NCBI GenBank assembly: GCA_947259395.1
Contig: CAMYMN010000002.1
Coordinates: 62,001-126,000 of the forward strand
Direction: 5' to 3'
DNA length: 64,000 nt
Source of the DNA: an uncultured Gammaproteobacteria bacterium
GTDB taxonomy: Bacteria > Pseudomonadota > Gammaproteobacteria > Arenicellales > JAANXG01
The notes below the pieces were generated by a model that was not told the origin of the DNA, did not search any database, and saw only the letters and a program-made list of their open reading frames with translations. A program made the position numbers and the translations under genes. Of this stretch, positions 19,541 through 29,494 are shown in pieces (the stretch's first letter is position 1; every line of letters begins with the position of its first letter).

Positions 19541-21733
19541 ATGACGTTTCATTACGTGTTTCGGTGCCTGGCGCTGGGAGGCCTGTCTGTATTCACCTGC
19601 GCCGGTCACGCAGGCCCCACGGCGACATCTCACGAGTTCGTAAACTTCAACAACCAAGTTCACCTCACCTCGGTCAACGTGTTACCGGCATGGAGCGCGG
19701 GTTTGACCGGCGCGCCGGTCACCGTGGCAGTGGTGGACTCCGGCGTCGACCTGCAGCACCCGGATCTCGTCGGCAGCTTCGCCGGCGGCGGACGGGACTT
19801 CGTGAACGGGGGCGGGATACGCTCCGACGACTTCACCAGCCACGGCACCCTGATCAGCGGACTGATTACCGGGAATTTCAACGAAGCCGGCATCGTCGGC
19901 ATCGCCTACGATGCCAAGGTGTTGCCGATCAAGGCCTTCCACGGCCCGTTCGGCGGCGGTATCGAGGTGTTGCAGGCAATCGATTACGCCGCCTCCCGCG
20001 GCGATGTGCGCATAATCAACCTCAGCCTCGGGGGACCGCTACTGGGGCCGGCGGAAATTTCCACCGTACAAGGGGCTGCGGCGCGGGGCAAACTGCTGGT
20101 CATGGCCGCGGGTAACGACACCGCCGCGGATCCCGATTTTCCCGCGCGTCTGGCACCACAACTCAGCGGCCGCGGAATTGCGGTGGGGGCATTGGGTGCC
20201 GACGGGAACATCGCCGCGTTTTCCAACCGTGCCGGCGTGACGCGGGATTATTTCTTACTCGCCCCCGGAACCGACATTTGGTCCACCGTCGCCAACGGCA
20301 GCTTCGCGCCGGTCAGCGGGACCTCGTTTTCCACCGCATACGTGTCCGGTGCGGCGGCCCTGCTGGCGCAGCTGTTTCCCAATCTCGCCGTGGAAGAAAT
20401 CGCCGAGATCTTGTTGGTGTCCGCCACCGATCTCGGTGCGCCGGGTCCCGACTCGACCTATGGACGCGGACGCTTGAACATTGGCGCTGCGGTGCAACCG
20501 ATCGGCACGTTGACCGTTCCCACCCCCAGTTCCGCGGGTGCGCCGTTGACCGCCCAAGGCGCATTGGTAGCACCCGCCTTGGCGGCCGCGTTGCGCAATC
20601 CGGAAAACGCCCTTGACCGCGCACTGGCGTTGGATCGGTATCACCGCGCCTACGCGGTCGATCTGACCCGGTTGCTGCGCACACGCGCCACCCATCGCCG
20701 CTGGGAACGGGTCGTTGCCGGCGCCCGCGACGACGATATGCTGCTGGCGATCACGCCTACCCAATCACTGGGAGTGGGGTATCGTATCGACCATGCTGCC
20801 CGATCGGCGTTGGATTCGACACCTGACCCGACCCACGGCGGAGTGGAATTTTCGGCGGCGGCGGCAACACTGCGGCTGTTCGGGACGTCCGGGAACGCAG
20901 ACTATCGCCTGGCGTTTAACGACGATGCGCCTGGGGGACCCGGCTTTGGCACCGCCACGAACGATAACAGCTGGTTTCTCGGCACGCACACACTGCGCTC
21001 GCCTTACCTTGGCTTTTCCGACCGCGAGCATCGTTTTCAAATCCGTTGGCCGGTCGGCGCGGGCGCCAAGTTGTACGCCGGCGTGGTGTCGCAAGATAAT
21101 GACTCTCACCCGGATACCGAGGTGGACAGCCAGGCAGCGTTCGTACAAGCGCAGTGGCGTCTCGGCAAACTGGTCCGCATGCAACTGCGTGCCAGCCACC
21201 TCGAAGAACACGGTTCGTTATTTGGCGGCGCGGTGGGCGGAAGTTTTGGCGTTGACCGGGCGCGCACCCGCGGCTTCGGCGTGACCACCGAATTGCAGTT
21301 GCGCCCGTCACTCACACTGGTAGGCAACTGGGATCTGGGTGAGACCCACATCGACCATTCGGCCACCAGCCTGTTGCAAGACTTCGACGGCGTGCGTAGC
21401 GATGCGTTCAGCGTGGGATTGCTCGCCGATGGCCTGTTTCGAGCAGATGACCACGGGGGCGTGGCGATCTCGCGGCCACTCCGCATCAAGCGGGGCGCGA
21501 CGCAACTCATCGTGCCCCGGGGCATGGACCGCCACGAGGCTATTTCGTTCACACGGAGGTCGCTGACTTTGGAACCGGGCGGTCACGAAATCGACCTCGA
21601 CATGTTCTACCAGTTCTCGCCATACACGAACGCCCATATTGCGACGCACCTTTTCGTACGCAACAACCCGAACCACGATAACGTAGGCGATATAGAAGTG
21701 ATGTTGATGGGCACGCTGAAGTGGTCATTTTAA
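19541..21733 (+). CDS. S8 subtilisin-like autotransporter peptidase
   Basis: 730 residues. A signal peptide (1-25, ending CAGHAG) is followed by a subtilase domain with the complete triad: Asp66 in VVDSGVDLQHP, His101 in SHGTLISG and Ser262 in SGTSFSTAYVSGAAAL; Asn192 is the oxyanion residue. The C-terminal ~300 residues are rich in alternating beta strands and aromatic residues and end in LKWSF, with the terminal Phe used by the BAM machinery. I infer an outer-membrane autotransporter barrel. The linker (310-345) is Pro/Ala rich. A strong Shine-Dalgarno (GGGAGGAT, 19527-19534) supports the start. Cleavage targets are unknown. Confidence 0.85.
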   Translation: MTFHYVFRCLALGGLSVFTCAGHAGPTATSHEFVNFNNQVHLTSVNVLPAWSAGLTGAPVTVAVVDSGVDLQHPDLVGSFAGGGRDFVNGGGIRSDDFTSHGTLISGLITGNFNEAGIVGIAYDAKVLPIKAFHGPFGGGIEVLQAIDYAASRGDVRIINLSLGGPLLGPAEISTVQGAAARGKLLVMAAGNDTAADPDFPARLAPQLSGRGIAVGALGADGNIAAFSNRAGVTRDYFLLAPGTDIWSTVANGSFAPVSGTSFSTAYVSGAAALLAQLFPNLAVEEIAEILLVSATDLGAPGPDSTYGRGRLNIGAAVQPIGTLTVPTPSSAGAPLTAQGALVAPALAAALRNPENALDRALALDRYHRAYAVDLTRLLRTRATHRRWERVVAGARDDDMLLAITPTQSLGVGYRIDHAARSALDSTPDPTHGGVEFSAAAATLRLFGTSGNADYRLAFNDDAPGGPGFGTATNDNSWFLGTHTLRSPYLGFSDREHRFQIRWPVGAGAKLYAGVVSQDNDSHPDTEVDSQAAFVQAQWRLGKLVRMQLRASHLEEHGSLFGGAVGGSFGVDRARTRGFGVTTELQLRPSLTLVGNWDLGETHIDHSATSLLQDFDGVRSDAFSVGLLADGLFRADDHGGVAISRPLRIKRGATQLIVPRGMDRHEAISFTRRSLTLEPGGHEIDLDMFYQFSPYTNAHIATHLFVRNNPNHDNVGDIEVMLMGTLKWSF

Positions 21734-21749
21734 GCGCGCGGTTAAACAA

Positions 21750-24416
21750 GTGATGTCAGAAGTAACCGCCATAACTCGTCCTTGTAATCACAATATCTAT
21801 CTCAAGGACTATCGAGCCCCGGATTTCTTTGTCGACCACGTCACCCTGCATTTTGAGCTCGGTGAACAGACTACTGAGGTTCGCGCAAAGTTAGACATAC
21901 GGCGTAACGGCGACCATTCCCGCCCGTTGGTTTTAGATGGCCGGTCCCTCACGCTATTGACGGTGAGCATCGATAACGTGGAGTTGGGCAAGGCACGTTT
22001 TCGCTTGACCGCGGGGCAACTCATCATCGACGCGGTTCCGAATGCGTTCCAGCTGGGGATAGAAAACCAGGTGCACCCCGATCGGAACACCGCGTTGACC
22101 GGGCTGTATCGTTCCGCCGGAAATTTTTGTACCCAATGTGAGGCCGAGGGATTTCGGCGTATTACTTATTTTCTTGACCGCCCGGACGTGCTGTCGCGTT
22201 ACACGGTGACGCTTTGTGGCGATAAGCATCGATACCCGGTGTTGTTGTGCAATGGCAATTGTGTAGACCGCGGTGACACCGACGATGGACGTCATTGGGC
22301 GATATGGGAGGATCCGCATCCTAAGCCCAGCTATTTGTTCGCACTGGTTGCAGGTGATCTTGCGTGTCTCGAAGATGCGTTTACAACCGTATCCGGTCGC
22401 CAGGTCAAGCTGTTGATCTATGCTCAGCACCATAACATCGATAAGTGCGACTACGCCATGCGATCACTTAAAAGGGCGATGCGATGGGACGAGGAGCGCT
22501 ATGGGCGAGAGTACGACTTGAATATCTACATGATTGTCGTCGTTGACGACTTCAACATGGGGGCGATGGAAAACAAGGGGCTCAATCTGTTCAATTCACG
22601 TTACGTGCTCGCCAAACCAGACACCGCGACTGACAGCGACTACCAGCATATCGAATCGGTCATCGCTCATGAGTACTTCCACAATTGGTCAGGAAACCGG
22701 GTCACCTGTCGCGACTGGTTTCAATTGAGCCTCAAGGAAGGCCTTACGGTATTTCGCGATCAACAATTCAGCGCCGACATGGGATCAGCAGCGGTAAAAC
22801 GAATCCAAGACGTGAACGTATTACGTAGTCAGCAGTTTCGCGAAGACGCCGGTCCCATGGCCCATCCCGTCCGGCCGGACTCGTACCAAGAGATCAACAA
22901 CTTTTACACTGTCACTGTTTACAACAAAGGCGCAGAGGTAGTGCGCATGCTGCATCAGCTTTTAGGAGCGGAGGGATTCCGCCGTGGAAGCGACTATTAC
23001 TTCGACCGCTTCGACGGTCAGGCAGTAACTACCGACGACTTCGTGGCGGCGATGGAACGGGCGAACGACGTGGATCTATCTCAATTCCGGCGCTGGTATG
23101 ATCAGGCGGGGACCCCGGAGGTCAACATCAGCACCGAGTATGATCCCGACCGGCAGACCTATGCGCTGAACGTCACCCAGCGATGTCCTCCCACTCCGGG
23201 ACAGACCGCAAAACGGCCGTTTCATATCCCGTTGACCGTGGCGCTTCTGGGTAAAGCAGGGCAGGAGTTGGAATTGCGCCTGCGCGCCGACAGCACGCCC
23301 CCAGCCCGGGAGCAGGTACTGTCGCTGTGCGCCGCGGCGCAACGGTTCGTGTTTGAAAATGTACCCGAAATCCCGGTGCTGTCGGCACCACGTGGTTTCT
23401 CCGCGCCGGTGAAACTCCGCGTCGAACGGACTCCGGAGGAACGCTATTTCTTGATGTCCAGGGACAGCGATCCGTATACCCGGTGGGATGCGGCGCAAGA
23501 ATTGGCAACCGACCTGATCGTGAAATGGATCGAGCGACCGCCACAGTCGCCGACCGCGACCATGCCAGACGAGTATGTTGACGCGTTTCGCGTCAACCTG
23601 CTCAGCGATGAACCAGACTATGCCTATCTCGCTGAATTGTTGCGCCTACCCAGCGAGGCCTATATTTCCGATTCGCTGTCATTGATTGATCCGCAAACGG
23701 TGCACGACGCCCGCGAGCTCGTAAGGAGTTCGTTGGCCACGGCCTTGGCGAGGGAATTCGAGATGGTTTATGCGCGCAATCACGACACTAACGCGCCGCA
23801 GCTAGATACTGCTGCCAGCGGGCGACGCGCGCTGAAGAACTTGTGCCTGAGCTATCTGGCGAAGCTAAACGATACGCAGACACGACGGTTGACCGTCAAA
23901 CAATTCGATACCGCGACTAACATGACCGACAGTACTGCGGCGCTGGCCATCTTGACTGACATGGACGGTGTGGCGCGAGAAACGGCGCTGGAGACATTCT
24001 ACTCGCGCTGGGAGCATGAACCGTTGGTGATCGACAAATGGTTCAGCATTCAGGGGGCTTCATCGCGGCCCGATACCCTGACAAGGGTGGTGGAGCTCAC
24101 ACGCCACCCCGGGTTCAACATCAAAAACCCCAACCGCGTGCGTGCCGTCCTCGGCACCATTGCGCATGCGAATCCGGTGCGGTTTCACGATCCAACCGGG
24201 GCGGGGTATGCCTTTGTCGGCGACTGGATACGCGAGCTCGATGCCCTCAATCCGCAGTTGGCGGCTTATTTGATGACCAGCTTTAACCATTGGCGGCGCT
24301 ACGAAAAGATCCGTTCCGAGCTAATGAAAGCGCAGATCCAACGCATCTTGGACACTGCCGATTTATCTGGCGACGTCCGCGAAATCGGCACCAAGAGCCT
24401 AGCCGATAACGACTAG
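21750..24416 (+). CDS. pepN: aminopeptidase N
   Basis: An 888-residue M1 zinc aminopeptidase that trims amino-terminal residues from peptides in the cytoplasm. GAMEN (271-275) recognises the free amino end. HEYFH (307-311) holds the zinc with the downstream Glu of LKEGLT. Length and domain order match the gammaproteobacterial PepN clade: beta domain, catalytic domain, small beta domain, and a long helical C-terminal domain. It starts 16 bases after the autotransporter gene on the same strand, so the two may be cotranscribed, but a functional link is not evident. Confidence 0.96.
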   Translation: MMSEVTAITRPCNHNIYLKDYRAPDFFVDHVTLHFELGEQTTEVRAKLDIRRNGDHSRPLVLDGRSLTLLTVSIDNVELGKARFRLTAGQLIIDAVPNAFQLGIENQVHPDRNTALTGLYRSAGNFCTQCEAEGFRRITYFLDRPDVLSRYTVTLCGDKHRYPVLLCNGNCVDRGDTDDGRHWAIWEDPHPKPSYLFALVAGDLACLEDAFTTVSGRQVKLLIYAQHHNIDKCDYAMRSLKRAMRWDEERYGREYDLNIYMIVVVDDFNMGAMENKGLNLFNSRYVLAKPDTATDSDYQHIESVIAHEYFHNWSGNRVTCRDWFQLSLKEGLTVFRDQQFSADMGSAAVKRIQDVNVLRSQQFREDAGPMAHPVRPDSYQEINNFYTVTVYNKGAEVVRMLHQLLGAEGFRRGSDYYFDRFDGQAVTTDDFVAAMERANDVDLSQFRRWYDQAGTPEVNISTEYDPDRQTYALNVTQRCPPTPGQTAKRPFHIPLTVALLGKAGQELELRLRADSTPPAREQVLSLCAAAQRFVFENVPEIPVLSAPRGFSAPVKLRVERTPEERYFLMSRDSDPYTRWDAAQELATDLIVKWIERPPQSPTATMPDEYVDAFRVNLLSDEPDYAYLAELLRLPSEAYISDSLSLIDPQTVHDARELVRSSLATALAREFEMVYARNHDTNAPQLDTAASGRRALKNLCLSYLAKLNDTQTRRLTVKQFDTATNMTDSTAALAILTDMDGVARETALETFYSRWEHEPLVIDKWFSIQGASSRPDTLTRVVELTRHPGFNIKNPNRVRAVLGTIAHANPVRFHDPTGAGYAFVGDWIRELDALNPQLAAYLMTSFNHWRRYEKIRSELMKAQIQRILDTADLSGDVREIGTKSLADND

Positions 24417-24688
24417 TTAAGGGTCAATGCCATTTTGAACTGAGTGACAATTCCCGGGACACGTCGTCGATACATCGTGGTCTGCAGCGCCACGCCCGGC
24501 GGCGCAACTTGGTCAGAAACTGCGAATTAATGTCTCCAGGCTGCTTGGCAACAACAGAAGTGGGGTGCCTTGGTGCAAGAGACGGGCTGGCTGTATAGTC
24601 CCGAAAATGACGATATTGGACATTTCACGGTGTCGGAACAGAACGGGGGCGGGACGCCTTGGTGCACTGTACGGGATAGACTGAATCT

Positions 24689-26827
24689 TTGATACGAAGA
24701 TCCAAGCTCGCTGTTTTTTGCCTCGTTGCCATCCTGGTAGCGCTTTTTTTCGTCTTCGATTTACCACAATACCTGACATTGGATGCGTTCAAATCGCGGC
24801 AAAATGACATCGATGTCTTCTACCGTGCGAATCCGTGGGTAACGGTGTTTACGTATTTCGGCATCTATGTGGCGGTCACCGCATTATCATTACCCGGCGC
24901 CGCGTTGATGACTTTGGCCGGCGGCGCAATCTTCGGCGTGGTAGTGGGGTCCGTGGTAGTGTCGTTTGCCTCCACCATCGGCGCCACCCTGGCGTTTTTG
25001 GTGTCACGATTTCTGCTGCGGGACTGGGTACAGGAACACTTCGGCAGCAACTTTGCGGCGGTTAACGACGGCATCCGCAAAGACGGGCCGTTTTATCTGT
25101 TTACGCTGCGCCTGGTGCCGATTTTTCCGTTCTTCGTCATTAATCTGTTAATGGGGTTGACGCCGATCCGCACGCTGGTTTACTACGTGGTCAGCCAGAT
25201 CGGGATGTTTCCCGCCACCGTGGTGTACATTAACGCAGGCACTCAGCTGGCAAAGATCGAGTCCCTGAGTGGGATATTGTCTCCGGGATTGCTTGCATCC
25301 TTCGCGCTGTTGGGGTTGTTCCCGCTGGTCGCAAAAAAGAGTGTTGAATATTTGAGCTCACACAAAGTGCTTCGCCAGCATTCAAAACCAAAACGATTCG
25401 ACCGCAACCTGGTGGTCATCGGCGCAGGATCCGCCGGGTTGGTTGCCGCTTATATAGCCGCCGCGGTCAAGGCCCGGGTCACATTGATCGAAAAGCACCG
25501 CATGGGGGGCGACTGCCTGCATACCGGCTGTGTTCCGTCCAAAGCACTGATCAGGGCAGCCAAATACGTGCATCAAATCCAACGCGCCCGCGACTACGGC
25601 ATGAAGAGCGCGACCGTGGATTATGATTTCGCGGAAATCATGGATCGGGTGCACCGCATCATCAAGACCATCGAGCCCCATGATTCGGTGGAGCGTTACA
25701 CCCAACTCGGCGTCGAATGTATTCATGGGCAGGCGCGCATTACGTCTCCTTACAGCGTGGAGGTCAATGGCAAGACCCTGACCACGCGCAGCATTGTGGT
25801 CGCCGCCGGCGCCCAGCCGTTGGTGCCGCCCATCGACGGGATTGACGCGATCGACTTCTGGACGTCTGACAACCTTTGGCAGATGCGCAAGCGTCCGCAG
25901 CGGCTGTTGGTGTTGGGAGGCGGGCCCATCGGCTGCGAACTGACACAAGCGTTCGCACGCCTGGGCAGCGAAGTGACGCAAGTCGAAATGTTGCCGCGCT
26001 TGCTGAGTAAAGAGGACCCGGAGATCTCCGACATCATCCACCAACGTTTCGTACAGGAAGGCATCGACGCGCGCGTCAACACTATCGCCAAATCCGCGCG
26101 CCGCAATGACGGCGTGATTCATCTCGTGTGCGAACACCAAGGAGAACCGGTCACCCTCGAGGGCGATGAGTTGCTGGTGGCGCTTGGGCGTCGCGCCCAA
26201 GTTGCCGGGTACGGCCTTGAAGAGCTTGGCGTCACCGTGACCCGCAGCGGAACTATTGAGGTGGACGATTACATGCGCTCCAGCGTGCCGACGATATTCG
26301 CCTGCGGCGATGTCGCGGGACCTTATCAATTCACCCATACCGCCGCCCATCAGGCATGGTACGCTTCAGTCAATGCATTGTTCGGTGTCCTCAAAACGTT
26401 CAAGGCGGACTACTCGGTGATCCCCTGGGCCACGTTTACCGATCCGGAGGTCGCACACGTTGGCATCAATGAAATCGAGGCCAAGGAAAAGGGCATCGCC
26501 TATGAGGTGACGCGCTATGACTTGACGGGGCTCGATCGTGCGATCACCGAGGAGGAGGCGCATGGGCTGGTGAAGGTGCTCACCGTGCCGGGAAAAGACA
26601 AGATACTCGGCGCTACCATTGTCGGTGAGCACGCCGGCGACTTGATCGCCGAATACGTCGCCGCGATGCGTCACAAGTTGGGACTCAACAAGATACTGGG
26701 CACGATACACGTGTATCCGACGCTGGCCGAGGCGAACAAATTCGCCGCCGGAGAATGGAAACGCGCCCACGCACCGCAAGGCCTGCTCCGCTGGGTACAA
26801 CGGTTTCATCGCTGGAGATTAGGATAA
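24689..26827 (+). CDS. TVP38/TMEM64 membrane domain fused to a pyridine nucleotide-disulfide oxidoreductase
   Basis: 712 residues. Residues 1-225 form a TVP38/TMEM64 (DedA-like SNARE-associated) membrane domain with several helices and the conserved LPGAALMTLAGG and LRLVPIFPFFVINLLMG stretches. Residues 231-712 form a flavin oxidoreductase of the dihydrolipoamide/mercuric reductase class: GAGSAGL for FAD, the redox pair Cys276/Cys281 in GGDCLHTGCVPSKAL, LGGGPIGCEL for NAD(P)H, and a C-terminal HVYPTLAEA (HxYPT where lipoamide dehydrogenases have HxHPT). The likely start is TTG at 24689. Such fusions occur in other gammaproteobacteria. Substrate unknown; membrane anchoring suggests a membrane-associated acceptor. 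It lies 9 bases before the algI-like gene. Confidence 0.85.
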   Translation: MIRRSKLAVFCLVAILVALFFVFDLPQYLTLDAFKSRQNDIDVFYRANPWVTVFTYFGIYVAVTALSLPGAALMTLAGGAIFGVVVGSVVVSFASTIGATLAFLVSRFLLRDWVQEHFGSNFAAVNDGIRKDGPFYLFTLRLVPIFPFFVINLLMGLTPIRTLVYYVVSQIGMFPATVVYINAGTQLAKIESLSGILSPGLLASFALLGLFPLVAKKSVEYLSSHKVLRQHSKPKRFDRNLVVIGAGSAGLVAAYIAAAVKARVTLIEKHRMGGDCLHTGCVPSKALIRAAKYVHQIQRARDYGMKSATVDYDFAEIMDRVHRIIKTIEPHDSVERYTQLGVECIHGQARITSPYSVEVNGKTLTTRSIVVAAGAQPLVPPIDGIDAIDFWTSDNLWQMRKRPQRLLVLGGGPIGCELTQAFARLGSEVTQVEMLPRLLSKEDPEISDIIHQRFVQEGIDARVNTIAKSARRNDGVIHLVCEHQGEPVTLEGDELLVALGRRAQVAGYGLEELGVTVTRSGTIEVDDYMRSSVPTIFACGDVAGPYQFTHTAAHQAWYASVNALFGVLKTFKADYSVIPWATFTDPEVAHVGINEIEAKEKGIAYEVTRYDLTGLDRAITEEEAHGLVKVLTVPGKDKILGATIVGEHAGDLIAEYVAAMRHKLGLNKILGTIHVYPTLAEANKFAAGEWKRAHAPQGLLRWVQRFHRWRLG

Positions 26828-26836
26828 TCCACGTGC

Positions 26837-28297
26837 ATGGTATTCAGCTCGTCGGTCTTTTTGTTTCTATTCCTGCCTGCGGTGCTGGTCTTATATTTCG
26901 TCCTCCCGCGTAACCTCCAAAACCTCTTCTTGTTGTTGGCCAGTCTGCTCTTCTATGCATGGGGGGAGGGGGTGTTTGTGGCGATCATGTTCGCATCGAT
27001 CGCGTTCAACTATCTGGGCGGTCTGGTGATCGCCCGTTACCGGCGTGAAACCATCGGCAAGACCGCGTTGTTGCTGGCGGTGGCCGCCAATCTCGCGTTG
27101 CTCGCCAGCTTCAAGTACGCGAATTTCCTGGTCGACAATCTCAATGTCTTGATCAACTCCATGGGCTTCACCCCGGTCAATCTGGATCCGGTACATCTGC
27201 CCATCGGAATCTCGTTCTTCACCTTCCAGGCGATGTCCTATGTGATTGACGTCTACCGCGGGCACGCCGAGGTACAACGCAATCCCATCAACAGCGCCCT
27301 GTACATCGCCTTGTTCCCGCAGTTGATCGCCGGTCCAATTGTGCGCTACCACCATATAGCACAACAGCTGGTTCGCCGCCGTGTCAGTCTCGATGGACTC
27401 GCAAGTGGCGTGGCGCTGTTCATCTTCGGCCTCGGCAAGAAGATGCTGATCGCCAACCCCATGGGCGAGGTCGCAGACCAGATCTTTGCCATCCCCGCCG
27501 AACATTTGACCTTCGGCCTCACGTGGCTGGGTTTGGCGTGTTACACGCTGCAGATCTATTTTGATTTCTCCGGCTATTCGGACATGGCCATCGGCTTGGG
27601 ACGCATGTTCGGATTCCGTTTCCTCATTAACTTCAATTATCCCTACATCGCGCGATCGATTCAGGAATTTTGGCGCCGCTGGCACATATCCCTGTCGCGC
27701 TGGTTCCGCGACTACCTGTATATCCCGCTTGGGGGTAACCGCTGTGCGCCGTGGCGGGTGTACGCCAACCTGCTCACCGTGTTCTTTCTGGTCGGCCTGT
27801 GGCACGGCGCCAGCTGGAATTTCGTGTTGTGGGGAATGGTCCACGGGACATTTTTGATTGTCGAACGAGCCGGGTTCGGGGCGATGCTCGCGCGCACCTG
27901 GGCATTCGTCCGCCACCTATACGTGCTGCTCGTGGTGATGCTGGCGTGGGTGTTGTTCCGTGCTGACACGCTGGAATATGCCTGGGCCTTTGTGCAGGCA
28001 CTGTTCGGTGCCGGAAGCGGCGCTGGTACCGCCTTTCATGTGGGCCTTTACTGGAACCGGGAAACCGCGATTATTTTCGCTGTTGGACTTATCGCAGCGA
28101 CCCCGGTATTGCCGTGGCTCAAGCGCCGATGGTTCCTGTCGCCGCCGCCCCGGGTCGGAAAGCTGCTCGACCAATCCCCGGCTCTCAACACCGTGTACTC
28201 GGTGGTGGTGATTTCGTTGTTATGCTTGATTGTCGTCGGCGCCGGCATGCATCTGGCGGCCGGCACCCATAATCCTTTCATTTACTTCCGTTTCTAA
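26837..28297 (+). CDS. AlgI-like MBOAT O-acyltransferase
   Basis: A 486-residue polytopic membrane protein of the MBOAT family, which passes acetyl groups across the inner membrane for polysaccharide acetylation. About ten hydrophobic helices are seen. The family's two histidines are present: His283 in RRWHISLSRWFRDYLYIPLG, and the essential His323 in GLWHGASWNF. The opening VFSSSVFLFLFLPAV is typical of AlgI/DltB-like proteins. It is coupled to the following AlgJ/AlgX-like gene by a 1-base stop/start overlap. No glycan synthase is nearby, so the polymer it acts on is unknown. Confidence 0.88.
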   Translation: MVFSSSVFLFLFLPAVLVLYFVLPRNLQNLFLLLASLLFYAWGEGVFVAIMFASIAFNYLGGLVIARYRRETIGKTALLLAVAANLALLASFKYANFLVDNLNVLINSMGFTPVNLDPVHLPIGISFFTFQAMSYVIDVYRGHAEVQRNPINSALYIALFPQLIAGPIVRYHHIAQQLVRRRVSLDGLASGVALFIFGLGKKMLIANPMGEVADQIFAIPAEHLTFGLTWLGLACYTLQIYFDFSGYSDMAIGLGRMFGFRFLINFNYPYIARSIQEFWRRWHISLSRWFRDYLYIPLGGNRCAPWRVYANLLTVFFLVGLWHGASWNFVLWGMVHGTFLIVERAGFGAMLARTWAFVRHLYVLLVVMLAWVLFRADTLEYAWAFVQALFGAGSGAGTAFHVGLYWNRETAIIFAVGLIAATPVLPWLKRRWFLSPPPRVGKLLDQSPALNTVYSVVVISLLCLIVVGAGMHLAAGTHNPFIYFRF

Positions 28298-29421
28298 TGA
28301 TCCTTGCGAGACCATCCAAACGCGTCTTGGTGACCTTGTTTTTGGGCATGATCTGGTTGCCGCTGGCGGCGATGGTCTTGGGCCCGAGTGAAACCGAGTC
28401 CCAAGCCGAAAGGCGCCGCCTGGCGCCGTTGCCGACCCTGCATTATGACCGGCGCGCGCTCGACGAGTTTCCAAAACAGTTCGAGGCGTTTTATAACGAT
28501 CACTTCGGATTCAGGCAGGCGCTGGTGAAATGGTACAACCGGGTGCGCGTCGGTTGGCTGCGGGTGTCACCCAGCGAGTGGGTGTTGGTCGGTGATCGCG
28601 GTTGGCTGTTCCAGGGCGGTGGTCCACACATCCGTGACATGCGCAATGATTGGCCTTACGGTGAGGGGGAGTTGGCACAATGGGCCCAGGTCTTGACCGC
28701 CAAGAAAGACTGGCTGGCGGCGCGCGGCGTTGAGTACTTGTTCGTGGTGGCGCCGAACAAGCCGGTGATTTATCGCGAACACCTGCCCGCCGCCATCAAC
28801 CGGGTACGGGCGCAATCGCGGGCCGATCAGTTGATCACACATCTCACCAAGCACACCGATGTGCCGGTGTTGGACCTGCGGCCAGTGTTGTTGCAGGCCA
28901 AGTCCATACTGCGCACTTACCACAAAACCGACACCCATTGGAACGACTTCGGGGCGTACCAAGGTTATCGGGCGGTAATGCAGCGCCTGTTAACCCAGCA
29001 CCCCGGCCCACGCCCACTGGAGCTCTCCCCGGAGTCTTTTGTTATCCGCGATCGTGCCGGCGGGGATCTGGCCCAGAACCTGGCGATGGCCGAGTTCCTG
29101 CGTGAGCCCAGCGTCGAAGTCAAGCAGCCCGTCGCATCGTGCGCGGTCACCCAGGGCATCGCCGCCGATGCCGATCTCCGCTTCCGCAACCAAAACGCGT
29201 TTAGCACCGAGTGCGCTCGCGCCGGAGGTCGGTTGCTCATGTTCCGGGACTCGTACTCGTTGGCGATGATGCCGTATTTGTCGGAATCGTTCGCCTACGT
29301 GCACTATGTTCCCGCCAGTCCGGTGCCATTGTCGGTGATCGAGCAACTGGTCACACAACACCGTCCGGACATCGTCATTGAGCAGCGCGCCACCCGCTGG
29401 CTACGCAGCCCGCAAGGCTGA
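28297..29421 (+). CDS. AlgJ/AlgX-like SGNH O-acetyltransferase
   Basis: A 374-residue periplasmic protein anchored by an amino-terminal helix (10-28). It belongs to the AlgJ/AlgX SGNH-hydrolase-like group that finishes acetyl transfer to a polysaccharide. The catalytic elements are Asp212 and His214 in KTDTHWND, and the nucleophile Ser319 in FRDSYS. The early block FYNDHFGFRQALVKWYN is characteristic of the family. It starts at ATG overlapping the algI-like stop. Together they form a minimal O-acetylation pair with no synthase or exporter beside it. Confidence 0.85.
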   Translation: MILARPSKRVLVTLFLGMIWLPLAAMVLGPSETESQAERRRLAPLPTLHYDRRALDEFPKQFEAFYNDHFGFRQALVKWYNRVRVGWLRVSPSEWVLVGDRGWLFQGGGPHIRDMRNDWPYGEGELAQWAQVLTAKKDWLAARGVEYLFVVAPNKPVIYREHLPAAINRVRAQSRADQLITHLTKHTDVPVLDLRPVLLQAKSILRTYHKTDTHWNDFGAYQGYRAVMQRLLTQHPGPRPLELSPESFVIRDRAGGDLAQNLAMAEFLREPSVEVKQPVASCAVTQGIAADADLRFRNQNAFSTECARAGGRLLMFRDSYSLAMMPYLSESFAYVHYVPASPVPLSVIEQLVTQHRPDIVIEQRATRWLRSPQG

Positions 29422-29494
29422 ACGCGCGGTGTCCAGCCGTTCGTTGCCGCATCATCGGCGATGATGTCGGGCGTACTGAAAGAGCACTGCCTAA

